A stretch of 64,000 nt of DNA from Microcystis panniformis FACHB-1757 (GTDB lineage Bacteria; Cyanobacteriota; Cyanobacteriia; Cyanobacteriales; Microcystaceae): the NCBI RefSeq assembly GCF_001264245.1, contig NZ_CP011339.1, forward strand, positions 4,588,001 to 4,652,000, in the 5' to 3' direction. Shown one piece after another: positions 25,240-33,598 of the stretch. The notes below the pieces were generated by a model that was not told where the DNA came from, made no database searches, and worked only from the letters and a program-made list of their open reading frames with translations. The position numbers were made by a program, and so were the translations under genes. The first letter of the stretch is position 1, and every line of letters begins with the position of its first letter.

Positions 25240-25753
25240 AATCAAAAAGACGAAAATAGGGATAACGTTTGGGAACCCCCGGTTCTTTTTCCAGATCAAA
25301 GTTAATTACATCCCAACAGGGTTGATCGGGGGCATCGGGGCTAAATTCTACTGGTAAACCGTAGAGACGGGGAATAGTGGCTTCACCCAGTTCATTACCG
25401 CGCCAAGTGGTGTTACGTTCTAGGTAGGAACTAACTAAATCGCGATAACGGTTGGCAATAATTACTTTAGTCGCTTTAAATCCTTGAGTATAGAGACGAT
25501 CGAGTGCTTCGTGAATCTCAAAACGAATACCATCCGGGTGAGTGTGTTGACGATACCACTCACCATTCCAGAGTCGCCAATGCCGTCCTGACTGCAAGTG
25601 AACCAACTCACCCGTTTTGGGATCGGCTTCAAAAGCTCCATGGCGCGGACACAAATAGGTATCCGTCAAAGTGAGGGCGGGGATTAGCTGCCGACAGTGA
25701 GGACAATGGATATCGGGTCCAAAAACAGGGTATTGTAAACTTGCATTGATCAT
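25238..25753 (-). CDS. TIGR02652-type conserved cyanobacterial protein with zinc-ribbon-like cysteines
   Basis: 171 residues from MINASLQYPVFGPDIHC. CPHC near residue 17 and YLCPRHG near residue 37 look like a zinc ribbon. RHWRLWNGEWYRQHTHPDG and a C-terminal block ending KRYPYFRLFD follow. I recognise the family TIGR02652 but know no function. An upstream in-frame TTG (25819) would add 22 residues unlike the family start, so ATG 25753 is chosen. Confidence 0.7.
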   Translation of the reverse strand: MINASLQYPVFGPDIHCPHCRQLIPALTLTDTYLCPRHGAFEADPKTGELVHLQSGRHWRLWNGEWYRQHTHPDGIRFEIHEALDRLYTQGFKATKVIIANRYRDLVSSYLERNTTWRGNELGEATIPRLYGLPVEFSPDAPDQPCWDVINFDLEKEPGVPKRYPYFRLFD

Positions 25754-25861
25754 GGGAGAACCTAAACTAAAAATTGTTATCTTTGTACCAATAATCCTAC
25801 CCATATTATACCCAACCAAATTGGACGGGTATTCTCTTTCGACTTTAGTGCAGATCCTCCC

Positions 25862-26413
25862 ATGTCTTTAGATAACTTAAGATCAACTTCTAATTTCTGG
25901 CCGATTGTCGATGTCAGTCAAGCGGCTTTTATCGCCCCTAATGCCACGGTAATGGGCGATATTTCCCTAGCTGTGGGGGTGAGTGTTTGGTATGGGGCGG
26001 TATTGCGTGCCGACGTGGAACGCATCGAAATTGGGTCCTATACTAATATCCAAGATGGGGCAATCCTACACGGAGATCCGGGCAAAATTACTATCCTTGA
26101 AGATTACGTTACCATCGGGCATCGGGCGGTAATTCACGCAGCCCATATTGAACGCGGTTGTTTAATCGGCATTGGGGCAGTGATTCTCGATGGTGTGCGC
26201 GTCGGGGCGGGTAGTATTGTCGGGGCGGGTAGTATTGTGACAAAAGATATACCACCGCGATCTTTAGTGGTGGGTATTCCCGCTAAACGCGTCCGGGAAG
26301 TGTCGCCACAGGAGGCTCAAGAGTTGATCGAACACGCCGAGCGCTATGCTAAACTTGCCCTCGTTCATGGGGGAAAAGGTACTGATACCGGATTCCCAAA
26401 ACGGGCGGATTAG
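25862..26413 (+). CDS. Gamma-type carbonic anhydrase-like hexapeptide protein
   Basis: 183 residues folding as a left-handed beta helix: repeated [LIV]-G-x4 units such as ATVMGDISLAVGVSVWYGAVL and VRVGAGSIVGAGSIVTKDI. His70, His87 and His92 (LHGD, IGHRAVIH) sit at the spacing of the zinc ligands of gamma-carbonic anhydrase. Cyanobacteria also use this fold in CcmM, but no RbcS-like repeats follow, so this is the stand-alone form. Activity is likely but not certain. Confidence 0.8.
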   Translation: MSLDNLRSTSNFWPIVDVSQAAFIAPNATVMGDISLAVGVSVWYGAVLRADVERIEIGSYTNIQDGAILHGDPGKITILEDYVTIGHRAVIHAAHIERGCLIGIGAVILDGVRVGAGSIVGAGSIVTKDIPPRSLVVGIPAKRVREVSPQEAQELIEHAERYAKLALVHGGKGTDTGFPKRAD

Positions 26414-26478
26414 GGTATAAATATAAAATGAGAATCAAGTAACAATCTTTTAAGCACCGCTCGAGGAGAAGGAAATCT

Positions 26479-26598
26479 ATGGACTGGAGAGTGTTAATCG
26501 TTTTAACCCCTTTGTTTATTGCTGGTGGCTGGGCTGTCTTCAATATCGGCGCTGCCGCTATTAGACAAGCTCAACAGTTTCTCAGCAAACAAAGTTAA
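26479..26598 (+). CDS. psbY: Photosystem II protein Y
   Basis: A 39-residue single-span membrane protein starting MDWRVLIVLTPLFIAGGWA and continuing VFNIGAAAIRQ, the PsbY signature. A strong GAGGAGAAGG ribosome binding site lies 5-14 bp upstream. PsbY is a peripheral low-mass subunit near cytochrome b559 in PSII. It has its own terminator immediately downstream. Confidence 0.92.
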   Translation: MDWRVLIVLTPLFIAGGWAVFNIGAAAIRQAQQFLSKQS

Positions 26599-26620
26599 TA
26601 AAAGTTTATAATTCTTAGTA

Positions 26621-26648
26621 AAACCGATCACCTAGGGGATCGGTTTTT
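26621..26648 (+). terminator. Rho-independent terminator of psbY
   Basis: AAACCGATC pairs with GATCGGTTT around ACCTAGGG, followed by a T-run. It starts 23 bp after the psbY stop codon. Confidence 0.85.
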
Positions 26649-27062
26649 AATTTTTCCTTATCTGGCGATCGCTGATTGGGGTGTGGGGTGTAGAGTGTGG
26701 GGTGTGGGGTGTGGGGTGTAGGGTGTGGGGTGACCACTTCGTGCGCGTTGCGGGGGGAAGTGAGGGAATTATGAATTAAGTAGGTGGGTGGAATTAAATA
26801 TAAGATGAACGTAGGTTGGGTTGAAGCATGAAACCCAACGCCCGCATGGGTTACGCTACCGCTAACCCATCCTACAAATAATTGTGCCTCCCTACTTATG
26901 AATTATGAATTATGAATTGGGGTATGGGGAGAACAAATAAAAATAATCTCCTGTCTCCTGTCTCCTGAATCCTGAATCCTGAATCCTGAATCCTGTCTCC
27001 TGAATCCTGTCTCCTGTCTCCTAACCCCACCAATATACCTTTTCAGCAAACCCTACCTAACC
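26649..27062. repeat. Repeat-filled intergenic region (GGGTGTG array, MITE C, TCCTGAA array)
   Basis: Between psbY and the FAD oxidoreductase there are three repeat tracts and no gene: a GTGTGGG/TGTAGGG array at 26676-26731, a TA-flanked 118-bp MITE at 26779-26896, and a 7-bp TCCTGAA/TCCTGTC array at 26946-27022. TATGAATTA words lie between. Confidence 0.75.
26779..26896. repeat. MITE family C, complete copy
   Basis: 118 bp between TA duplications. Ends are AGTAGGTGGGTGGAATTAAA and, inward from the right, AGTAGGGAGGCACAATTATT. The interior has ACCCAACG and GGGTTACGCTACCGCTAACC. Partial copies occur at 19880 and 21055. Confidence 0.75.
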
Positions 27063-28436
27063 ATGAAATCTAACTATCAAAATCTCATCCAAGAATTGGC
27101 TCATCTAGAAATTATCACCGATCCGGGGCAAGTGGCGAAACTTTCCTTAGATTATTATCATTTTAGTCCCATTTTAGAGGCACAACTGCAAGATAAACGG
27201 GCTGATTTAGTCATTCGTCCCCAGAATAGCCAAGAGGTTATTGACATCGCTAAAACCTGCGTTAAATACCAAATTCCTTTAACAGTTAGAGGTGCGGGTA
27301 CAGGTAATTATGGTCAATGTGTTCCCTTGCGGGGGGGAGTAATTTTAGACACAACGAAACTAACAAAAATTATCTCGATCAAACCGGGTACAGCCCGGGT
27401 AGAAGCGGGAGTAAAAATGGCATTTTTTGATAAACAAGCTCGCGCAATCGGTTGGGAATTAAGAATGGCTCCCTCTACCTATCGGACGGCGACAATTGGC
27501 GGTTTTATCGGGGGTGGCAGTGTGGGCATGGGTTCAATTAATTATGGACAATTGAAGGATAGAGGCAATCTGCAAGCAGTGCAGTTAGTCACCCTAGAAG
27601 CGGAACCAAAAATTATCGAACTACGGGGGGATGAGGTAGAAAAAGTCAATCATGCCTACGGAACAAATGGCATTATTACCGAGTTAGAAATAGCCCTCGC
27701 TCCCTGTTATCCTTGGGCAGAATTTATCGTTACTTTTGCCGATTTTATCACCGCCGCTAAATTCGGTCAAGCTCTCAGTGATAGTGATGGCATTGTCAAG
27801 AAAATGGTTAGTGTTCACTCTTGGCCAATTCCTGCTTATTTTATCGCTCTTAAGGATTATTTACCCACAGGAAAAGCGGCAGTTTTGTTAATAGTATCGG
27901 ACAGCGATCGAGTCGCATTAGAATCTTTAATTAAAGAATATAATGGTGAACTTACCTACTATAAAACGCCAGAAGAAACCCAAAAAGGCAACAGTATCTT
28001 AGAATTTACTTGGAATCATACCACTCTCCATGCGCGTAGTTTTAACCCCAAAATAACTTATCTACAGGCTTTTTATTTTAATCTAGCCACGGTGGAGAAA
28101 CTCTATAATTATTTTGGTGAGGAAATAATGATGCACCTAGAATTTTTGAAATTTCAGGGTAAAGTTATTCCCGCCGGTCTTCCCTTGCTAGAATTTACCA
28201 CAGAAACTCGATTAAATGAGATTATTGCTATCTATGAACAACAGGGGGCAGCTATTGCCAATCCTCACACTTATATCATGGAAGATGGCGGCAGCAGACA
28301 GATTAATCCGCTACAACTAGAATTTAAAAAACTCGTCGATCCTTACGGATTGAACAATCCGGGTAAAATGCGAGCATGGGTTGAAGCAAGGGGTAGGGGT
28401 TCAATTCAAGCTAAATTAAACAAGATAAGTAGGTAG
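27063..28436 (+). CDS. FAD-binding oxidoreductase (GlcD/VAO family)
   Basis: 457 residues of the vanillyl-alcohol-oxidase fold. The FAD PP-loop is PLTVRGAGTGNYGQCVPL near residue 80. APSTYRTATIGGFIGGG and AYGTNGIITELEIALAP follow. It resembles glycolate/lactate dehydrogenase-type oxidases, but the substrate is unknown. The last codons (I-S-R-stop) lie inside the MITE A element that begins at 28428, so the native C-terminus has been replaced by element sequence. Confidence 0.8.
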   Translation: MKSNYQNLIQELAHLEIITDPGQVAKLSLDYYHFSPILEAQLQDKRADLVIRPQNSQEVIDIAKTCVKYQIPLTVRGAGTGNYGQCVPLRGGVILDTTKLTKIISIKPGTARVEAGVKMAFFDKQARAIGWELRMAPSTYRTATIGGFIGGGSVGMGSINYGQLKDRGNLQAVQLVTLEAEPKIIELRGDEVEKVNHAYGTNGIITELEIALAPCYPWAEFIVTFADFITAAKFGQALSDSDGIVKKMVSVHSWPIPAYFIALKDYLPTGKAAVLLIVSDSDRVALESLIKEYNGELTYYKTPEETQKGNSILEFTWNHTTLHARSFNPKITYLQAFYFNLATVEKLYNYFGEEIMMHLEFLKFQGKVIPAGLPLLEFTTETRLNEIIAIYEQQGAAIANPHTYIMEDGGSRQINPLQLEFKKLVDPYGLNNPGKMRAWVEARGRGSIQAKLNKISR

Positions 28437-28604
28437 GCGTTAAAAACTATTAGATGCCCCCCTTATCAAGGGGGATTAAGGGGGATCGGCACCCCCTTAT
28501 CAAGGGGGGATTAAGGGGGGATCGGCACCCCCCTTATCAAGGGGGGATTAAGGGGGGATCGGCACCCCCCTTATCAAGGGGGGCAGGGGGGATCGAACCT
28601 AAAA
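28428..28604. repeat. Expanded MITE family A copy
   Basis: It starts after TA (28426-28427) with AGTAGGTAGGCGTTAAAA and contains four tandem GATCGGCACCCCCCTTATC-type units instead of one. The right end after CGAACCTAAAA is truncated. It supplies the stop codon of the preceding gene. Confidence 0.75.
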
Positions 28605-28716
28605 CACTAACCGCTAAAAAGGGAGTGGGGAAAACAAAACTCCCCGCTGCCCCCTGCCTATTCCCGGACTTGCCCCGATCCGATACAATTAAACGGTTGT
28701 CTTGGAAGAATTAATA

Positions 28717-30012
28717 GTGATCGAGCGTTATACTCTCCCTGCGATGGGGAATTTGTGGACGGATAGATATAAATATCAAACATGGCTAGAGGTAGAGATA
28801 GCCGTCTGTGAAGCGCAGGCAGAATTAGGCTATATTCCGGGGGATGCAGTAGAAGAAATTAAGGCAAAAGCTAATTTTGATCCCGATCGCATTTTAGAAA
28901 TAGAAGCAGAAGTGCGCCACGATGTCATCGCCTTTTTAACAAATGTTAACGAATATGTGGGCGAGCCGGGGCGTTATATTCATTTGGGTTTAACCAGTTC
29001 CGATGTACTAGATACCGCCCTGTCCTTACAATTAGTCGCCAGTTTAAACCTGATTTTAGAACAATTAGAAGATTTTATCCAAGCCCTGCGTTATCGCGCC
29101 CAAGAACACCGTTATACAGTCATGGTAGGACGTTCCCACGGCATTCACGCCGAACCGATCACCTTTGGCTTTAAACTAGCGGGATGGTTAGCGGAAGTGC
29201 TGCGAGGACGCGATCGTTTAATTCGCTTGCGCCAAGACATCGCCATCGGTAAAATATCTGGTGCAGTGGGAACCTATGCCAATATTGACCCGAAAATTGA
29301 GGCGTTAACCTGTCAGAAGCTAGGATTAGAACCGGATACCGCTTCCACTCAAGTGATCTCCCGCGATCGACACGCCGATTATGTGCAACAATTAGCTTTA
29401 TTGGCGGCTTCGATCGAACGTTTTGCCGTGGAGATTCGCAACCTGCAAAGAACTGATGTCCTAGAAGTGGAAGAATACTTTTCCAAAGGACAAAAAGGCT
29501 CCTCCGCTATGCCCCATAAACGTAATCCCATCCGTTCAGAACGCTTAACGGGAATGGCGAGAATTATCCGTAGTCATAGCGTTTCCGCTTTAGAAAATAT
29601 CGCCCTCTGGCACGAAAGAGATATTTCCCATAGTTCCGTAGAACGGGTAATGCTGCCAGATGTTTGCATTTTGACCCACTTTATGCTCAAGGAAATCACC
29701 GATTTAGTCAAAAATCTGCTGGTGTATCCCGAAAACATGAAGCGAAATATGAATGTTTACGGTGGTGTGATTTTCAGTCAAAGAGTTCTTTTAACTTTGG
29801 TGAGTAAGGGAATTAGCCGGGAATCTGCCTATAAAATCGTCCAAGAAAACGCCCATCGCGCTTGGAACACCGATAACGGCAATTTTAAAGCTTTTATCAG
29901 CCAAGATGAGCGAGTTACCGGTATTTTATCCCCCGACGAGATCGAAAGTTGCTTTGATCCCCAGCAGCACCTAAATCATCTTAATAGCATCTACCAAAGG
30001 TTAGATATTTAA
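28717..30012 (+). CDS. purB: Adenylosuccinate lyase
   Basis: 431 residues of the fumarase/aspartase superfamily: MIERYTLPAMGNLWTD at the start, EAEVRHDVIAFL, GLTSSDVLDTAL (catalytic His region at GRSHGIHAEP) and the signature SSAMPHKRNPIRSE. It acts twice in purine synthesis, releasing fumarate from SAICAR and from adenylosuccinate. The GTG at 28717 matches the family start; the TTG 15 bp upstream is disfavoured. GGAAG at 28704 serves as ribosome binding site. Confidence 0.95.
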   Translation: MIERYTLPAMGNLWTDRYKYQTWLEVEIAVCEAQAELGYIPGDAVEEIKAKANFDPDRILEIEAEVRHDVIAFLTNVNEYVGEPGRYIHLGLTSSDVLDTALSLQLVASLNLILEQLEDFIQALRYRAQEHRYTVMVGRSHGIHAEPITFGFKLAGWLAEVLRGRDRLIRLRQDIAIGKISGAVGTYANIDPKIEALTCQKLGLEPDTASTQVISRDRHADYVQQLALLAASIERFAVEIRNLQRTDVLEVEEYFSKGQKGSSAMPHKRNPIRSERLTGMARIIRSHSVSALENIALWHERDISHSSVERVMLPDVCILTHFMLKEITDLVKNLLVYPENMKRNMNVYGGVIFSQRVLLTLVSKGISRESAYKIVQENAHRAWNTDNGNFKAFISQDERVTGILSPDEIESCFDPQQHLNHLNSIYQRLDI

Positions 30013-30223
30013 GGAGCTTTCAGTGATCAGCTAACCACTAGCTTGTTGCTTTAGAAAGGTAATGACAGCGTTTTGGATTGTCGGTTGGCGATCGATCTTT
30101 TCTCAGAAAGCGATCGCTATTCGTTTCTCGATCAAGGTCGCGTTTGAAGATAAAACTAAAGAATCGGCGCAAGCGAGTACGAATCGGGTAAAATAAGGGT
30201 CTGTATTCGGAGTGTTCGTTTTT

Positions 30224-31701
30224 ATGATGAAAATCAAACTCTTGAATTTAGGTAGTATTAAAGAGGCAGAAGTGGATCTTCGGCCTCTAACCGTTATTAT
30301 TGGCCCGAATAATTCTAATAAAACTTATATCGCCTACTCGATTTATGGGTTATGGATTAATCATCGTGACGGCCTTTTTTTTTCTAGTGAAATTTTAGAA
30401 AAAATAGAATTTACAAATCAAGCCGATCATTGGTCTTTAAAAATAGACCGACGTTTTTATGATGTTATATCCGAAATTGTTCAAAAGTCCGCATCTGAAT
30501 TTAGCGGGATAAAACTACAATCTTTTTTCCAAGATTCTAGCGGCAAGATTTTTGAAAAAACGAAATTCAGTATCGAAATTTCCGAAGATGATATTAAAAC
30601 AGCTATAGAAAAAGTTTTAGCGCATATAATTGAGTATCGCCAGTCATTAGCTTCATTTGGAATCAAGAAAATCGAGCGAAGCGACAACAATAATGAGATT
30701 TTATTTTATCCAGAAAAAGAAGCTGAAATTTATGATTATAAAAACATGGTTCTTCTTGATTTTGTTGCTGGTGTTGTAACATTTTCATTTTCTGACATAC
30801 TTCCTTTACCCGCCGAAAGAAACGCTTTTATAAATACCTATAAAATGCTGGCCAATAGAAGATATAAGCTACTTAAAGAGAATCAGAGAGAGCGATTGAT
30901 ACGAGGACGTATTAATCGAGAGCCATTGATACAAGGACTTATTAATCGAGATAAGCAGTTAGAGTTACTGAAAGAACAGGGAGATATTCGCTATCCTCAA
31001 CCAGTAGAGGATTTTTTAGATTTTTTAACTGACATAGAACTAGAAAATAAGCCCGATCCCATTGCCAAAAACAAAAATGATTTTCAAAAATTAGCTGATC
31101 AAATTGAAAAGTATATTCAAAATAACAATAAAACAATCTTTAAAAAGACTAAATTCGGAGGCAGAGAAATTAAAGTTTCGGTAAAAAGAAGTTTAGAGAT
31201 CGATCTTTATAATGCTTCCTCGTCTATTAAACAATTAGCCCCGCTTTTACTCTATTTGCGCTATCGAGCAAAATCGGGGGATTTTCTGGTGATCGATGAG
31301 CCTGAAATGAACTTACATCCAGAATCTCAGGTAAAATTGTTAGAATCTTTAGCGATTTTAGTAAATTTAGGAGTTAGAATTTTATTGACGACTCATAGCC
31401 CCTATTTGATGGCTCATCTTAACAATATCGTTAATGGTAATCACCAAAATCCAGAACTTTTAGCCGAACAAGCTAAATTGCTTTATCTGCAAGATAGCCG
31501 AGGTTTTCTTAAAATGGAACAGGTTAGTGCCTATGAAATAAAAATAATAAATTACTTTCTTTACACGACCCTGAATACGGTATTCGTTGGGATACTCTCA
31601 GCGATGTATCAGTTGATATTCAACAAAAGTTTTTTGCAATTTATGAAGCAGGACAACAAAACCAAGAAACCGAAGAAGGATGTTCCTCAGAAGAAGAATA
31701 A
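30224..31701 (+). CDS. AAA15/OLD-type ATPase of a putative defence pair, frameshifted near its end
   Basis: An ABC/RecF-like ATPase. Walker A reads GPNNSNKT (Asn where Gly normally precedes Lys), with LPAERNAF, SSIKQLAPLLLYL as the signature region, LVIDEPEMNLHPE as Walker B and LLTTHSPYLM as the H-loop. The raw frame runs on to 32563 as a fused 783-residue chain. The natural C-terminus (DPEYGIRWDTLSDVSVDIQQ ... EEE, stop at 31701) lies in another frame, reached if one A is added to the run at 31540-31544. So I read it as a separate gene overlapping the next one by about 59 bp. It probably powers or senses for the downstream nuclease-like protein. Confidence 0.7.
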
Positions 31702-32563
31702 ACTCGATTGGCAAAAATTTAACTTTTTAGAAAATTTGCTTATTTTCTGTACCGTACCCAATCGGATCGCTCCACCCGAAAGCGGTGTCAGCTTTCGGAT
31801 TACCAAGCCAGAAAAAGATTCCGTTTGTATTTTATTTAAAACTGATCGTCAGAAGGATCCTCTCGTTAGAAATCAAAAGCAGAAAAGACCTGATTATTTA
31901 TCTCTTTTTATTCAGAATGACTTACTTCTGCTGACAATTATCGAGATGAAGGGAACTAATAAAAATTCCACGAGTACAGGTATCGAACAAATTACAACTT
32001 TTAGAGATATTTTAAAACAAGAAATTGCCGATCATGTCACCAGTAAACTCAAATATAAATTACAAGCTATCCTATTAACTCCCTATAATGCCGATATTCC
32101 TGAAAAGGAGATCTACAAGGAAGCGGAGAAAGGATTTATTATTTTACCTATCCAGTATGATTCTAAAGCGGAGCTTTATCCTTATGTTTCCAAGACTTAC
32201 AGGAAAGCGGATTTAAGCAAAATAGGCAAAATAAAGCATAGTCACGACGAGCAACATAAAGAATCCGATTGTTTGTTAATCGAAAACTTGTTGGCTAGAC
32301 AAGCATCGGACAAACGTAAACAGGATAACTATTATTCATGTAAATTCACTCCCGCCAAAGATAGACAAGGCATCTATATAGATTATCAGGTGTCGAGCGA
32401 TCAAGACTGGATCACCCTATTAACCGATCCGCAGGGAAAGAAAGTTCAATTGGCTTACTGTAGTGATGATTCTCAAAGTTCAATCGATCAAATTCAGGAA
32501 GAGATTAAAAATTTAAACCTATGTCGAATGGTAGAGATGGTAAGTCGCCTAATCAATAGTTAG
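31643..32563 (+). CDS. PD-(D/E)XK nuclease-like partner of the ATPase
   Basis: 306 residues from MKQDNKTKKPKKDV. The central segment KRPDYLSLF...LLLTIIEMKGTN gives PD-x(n)-E-x-K on adjacent strands, followed by GIEQITTFRDILKQ, a helix often seen after the nuclease core. The rest is unrecognised. It overlaps the true 3' end of the ATPase gene, as tightly coupled two-gene immunity operons do. The nuclease role is inferred from motif and context only. Confidence 0.5.
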   Translation: MKQDNKTKKPKKDVPQKKNKLDWQKFNFLENLLIFCTVPNRIAPPESGVSFRITKPEKDSVCILFKTDRQKDPLVRNQKQKRPDYLSLFIQNDLLLLTIIEMKGTNKNSTSTGIEQITTFRDILKQEIADHVTSKLKYKLQAILLTPYNADIPEKEIYKEAEKGFIILPIQYDSKAELYPYVSKTYRKADLSKIGKIKHSHDEQHKESDCLLIENLLARQASDKRKQDNYYSCKFTPAKDRQGIYIDYQVSSDQDWITLLTDPQGKKVQLAYCSDDSQSSIDQIQEEIKNLNLCRMVEMVSRLINS

Positions 32564-32587
32564 TATAAAAAAGTGGTGTAGAGAAAT

Positions 32588-32706
32588 CGGCGTTGCTGAT
32601 TTGAGATATGAATCTTCTTTTCTGGTATTTTTAAAACCTAGAGCCAAACTAACTTTTGCACGGGAACCTGTACAGTTGCCATTCATGCCTTGATTCAGCA
32701 ATGCCG
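32588..32706. repeat. MITE family D copy (CGGCGTTGCT ends)
   Basis: It begins CGGCGTTGCTGATTTG and ends TTCAGCAATGCCG; the inside has GAGCCAAACTAACTTTTG. A sister copy lies at 43080-43194. It fills most of the space between the two convergent ATPase operons, together with a GGGAACGCACC fragment near 32738. Confidence 0.65.
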
Positions 32707-32886
32707 TTTCTTGCTGCAAATCCGACTAAGCAACTAATCTACGACAGGGAACGCACCTTATGCCATTTTTCTTTATTCGTGGCAGACATTCTACTCCTTT
32801 CTCCCTTTTTGGGAGAAGGATTGAGGTTGAAGGCAATTAACCATCTCTGCCATTACTTTAGAAAAATGCTATTAGCAAGGTCCTAT

Positions 32887-33588
32887 TCACGTTTGATCAG
32901 GATTATCCTCTATATTGTTGACTTTCGTTAATTGTGGAAAAATATCTCGTACTGCCTTTTCAAATTTTTTGTAGGAAGACAAGGATTCTAATTTCGACAA
33001 TGGGATTTTTGTACCAAGCGGTGAATATAAATCGTCAATTTTTAGTTTATTTCGATACCGTTTAGTCATACCTTCTCTGGCTTTATTGATGGCATTTTTA
33101 ATCGTTTCTTTCGGATTGCTAAAAGATTCGGGATCTTTATCGATTGCTAACTCACTATCACTTTTATTTGTACACAATTCTTTTTTTAGTAATTCTTTGT
33201 CTGCTAATATCCAAGCTTCAGTCATTTGTATTGGAACGATAGCAACTAAATTTTTGCATAAGTCTCCCTCGTCTGATTTAATAGCATTAAAAGCCGGATC
33301 AATTCTTTCCTTAAATGCGTTTTCATCTGTTTTATCATCTGCGTCTGCATGGAAGCACAAAACCATTGCTCCCTTCTCCACCGCTTGAATTGCGTATTTT
33401 TTAGCTTTTTCTCGGATATTTTCGCCAGAGATTTGTGGAAGACAAATTGGTTCAAAAATTTCTATTTCTTGTTCATCGTCAAAAGCAACTCTCTCGAAAG
33501 TGCGCTGAATAATATTCGGTAAAAATCTATGATCGGAACTGCCTTCTGTAGCTAAGGCAATAATTATTTGTTTGATTTTTTTTGCCAT
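32887..33588 (-). CDS. TOPRIM-like (DUF4276-type) partner of the second ATPase
   Basis: 233 residues. The start IIIALATEGSSDHRFLPNII supplies the conserved Glu, and VLCFHADADDKTDENA supplies an Asp-x-Asp, the acidic triad of TOPRIM/RNase M5-like nucleases. AIVPIQMTEAWILAD is typical of DUF4276-like proteins. It is 10 bp downstream of the ATPase gene at 33599-35026. Such ATPase-TOPRIM couples resemble the PARIS (AriA/AriB) and OLD-type phage defences. The precise family could not be verified. Confidence 0.6.
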   Translation of the reverse strand: MAKKIKQIIIALATEGSSDHRFLPNIIQRTFERVAFDDEQEIEIFEPICLPQISGENIREKAKKYAIQAVEKGAMVLCFHADADDKTDENAFKERIDPAFNAIKSDEGDLCKNLVAIVPIQMTEAWILADKELLKKELCTNKSDSELAIDKDPESFSNPKETIKNAINKAREGMTKRYRNKLKIDDLYSPLGTKIPLSKLESLSSYKKFEKAVRDIFPQLTKVNNIEDNPDQT

Positions 33589-33598
33589 CTTAATTGAT

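Noticed and set aside
24909..25299. Open frames encoding QLSVISYQ repeats
   Set aside because: They are direct translations of the 7-bp array, lack a ribosome binding site and do not look like proteins.
28454..28714. Open frame of 86 codons after the FAD oxidoreductase
   Set aside because: It is translated from the expanded MITE (repeated PPLSRGIKG-like units) and overlaps the purB start.
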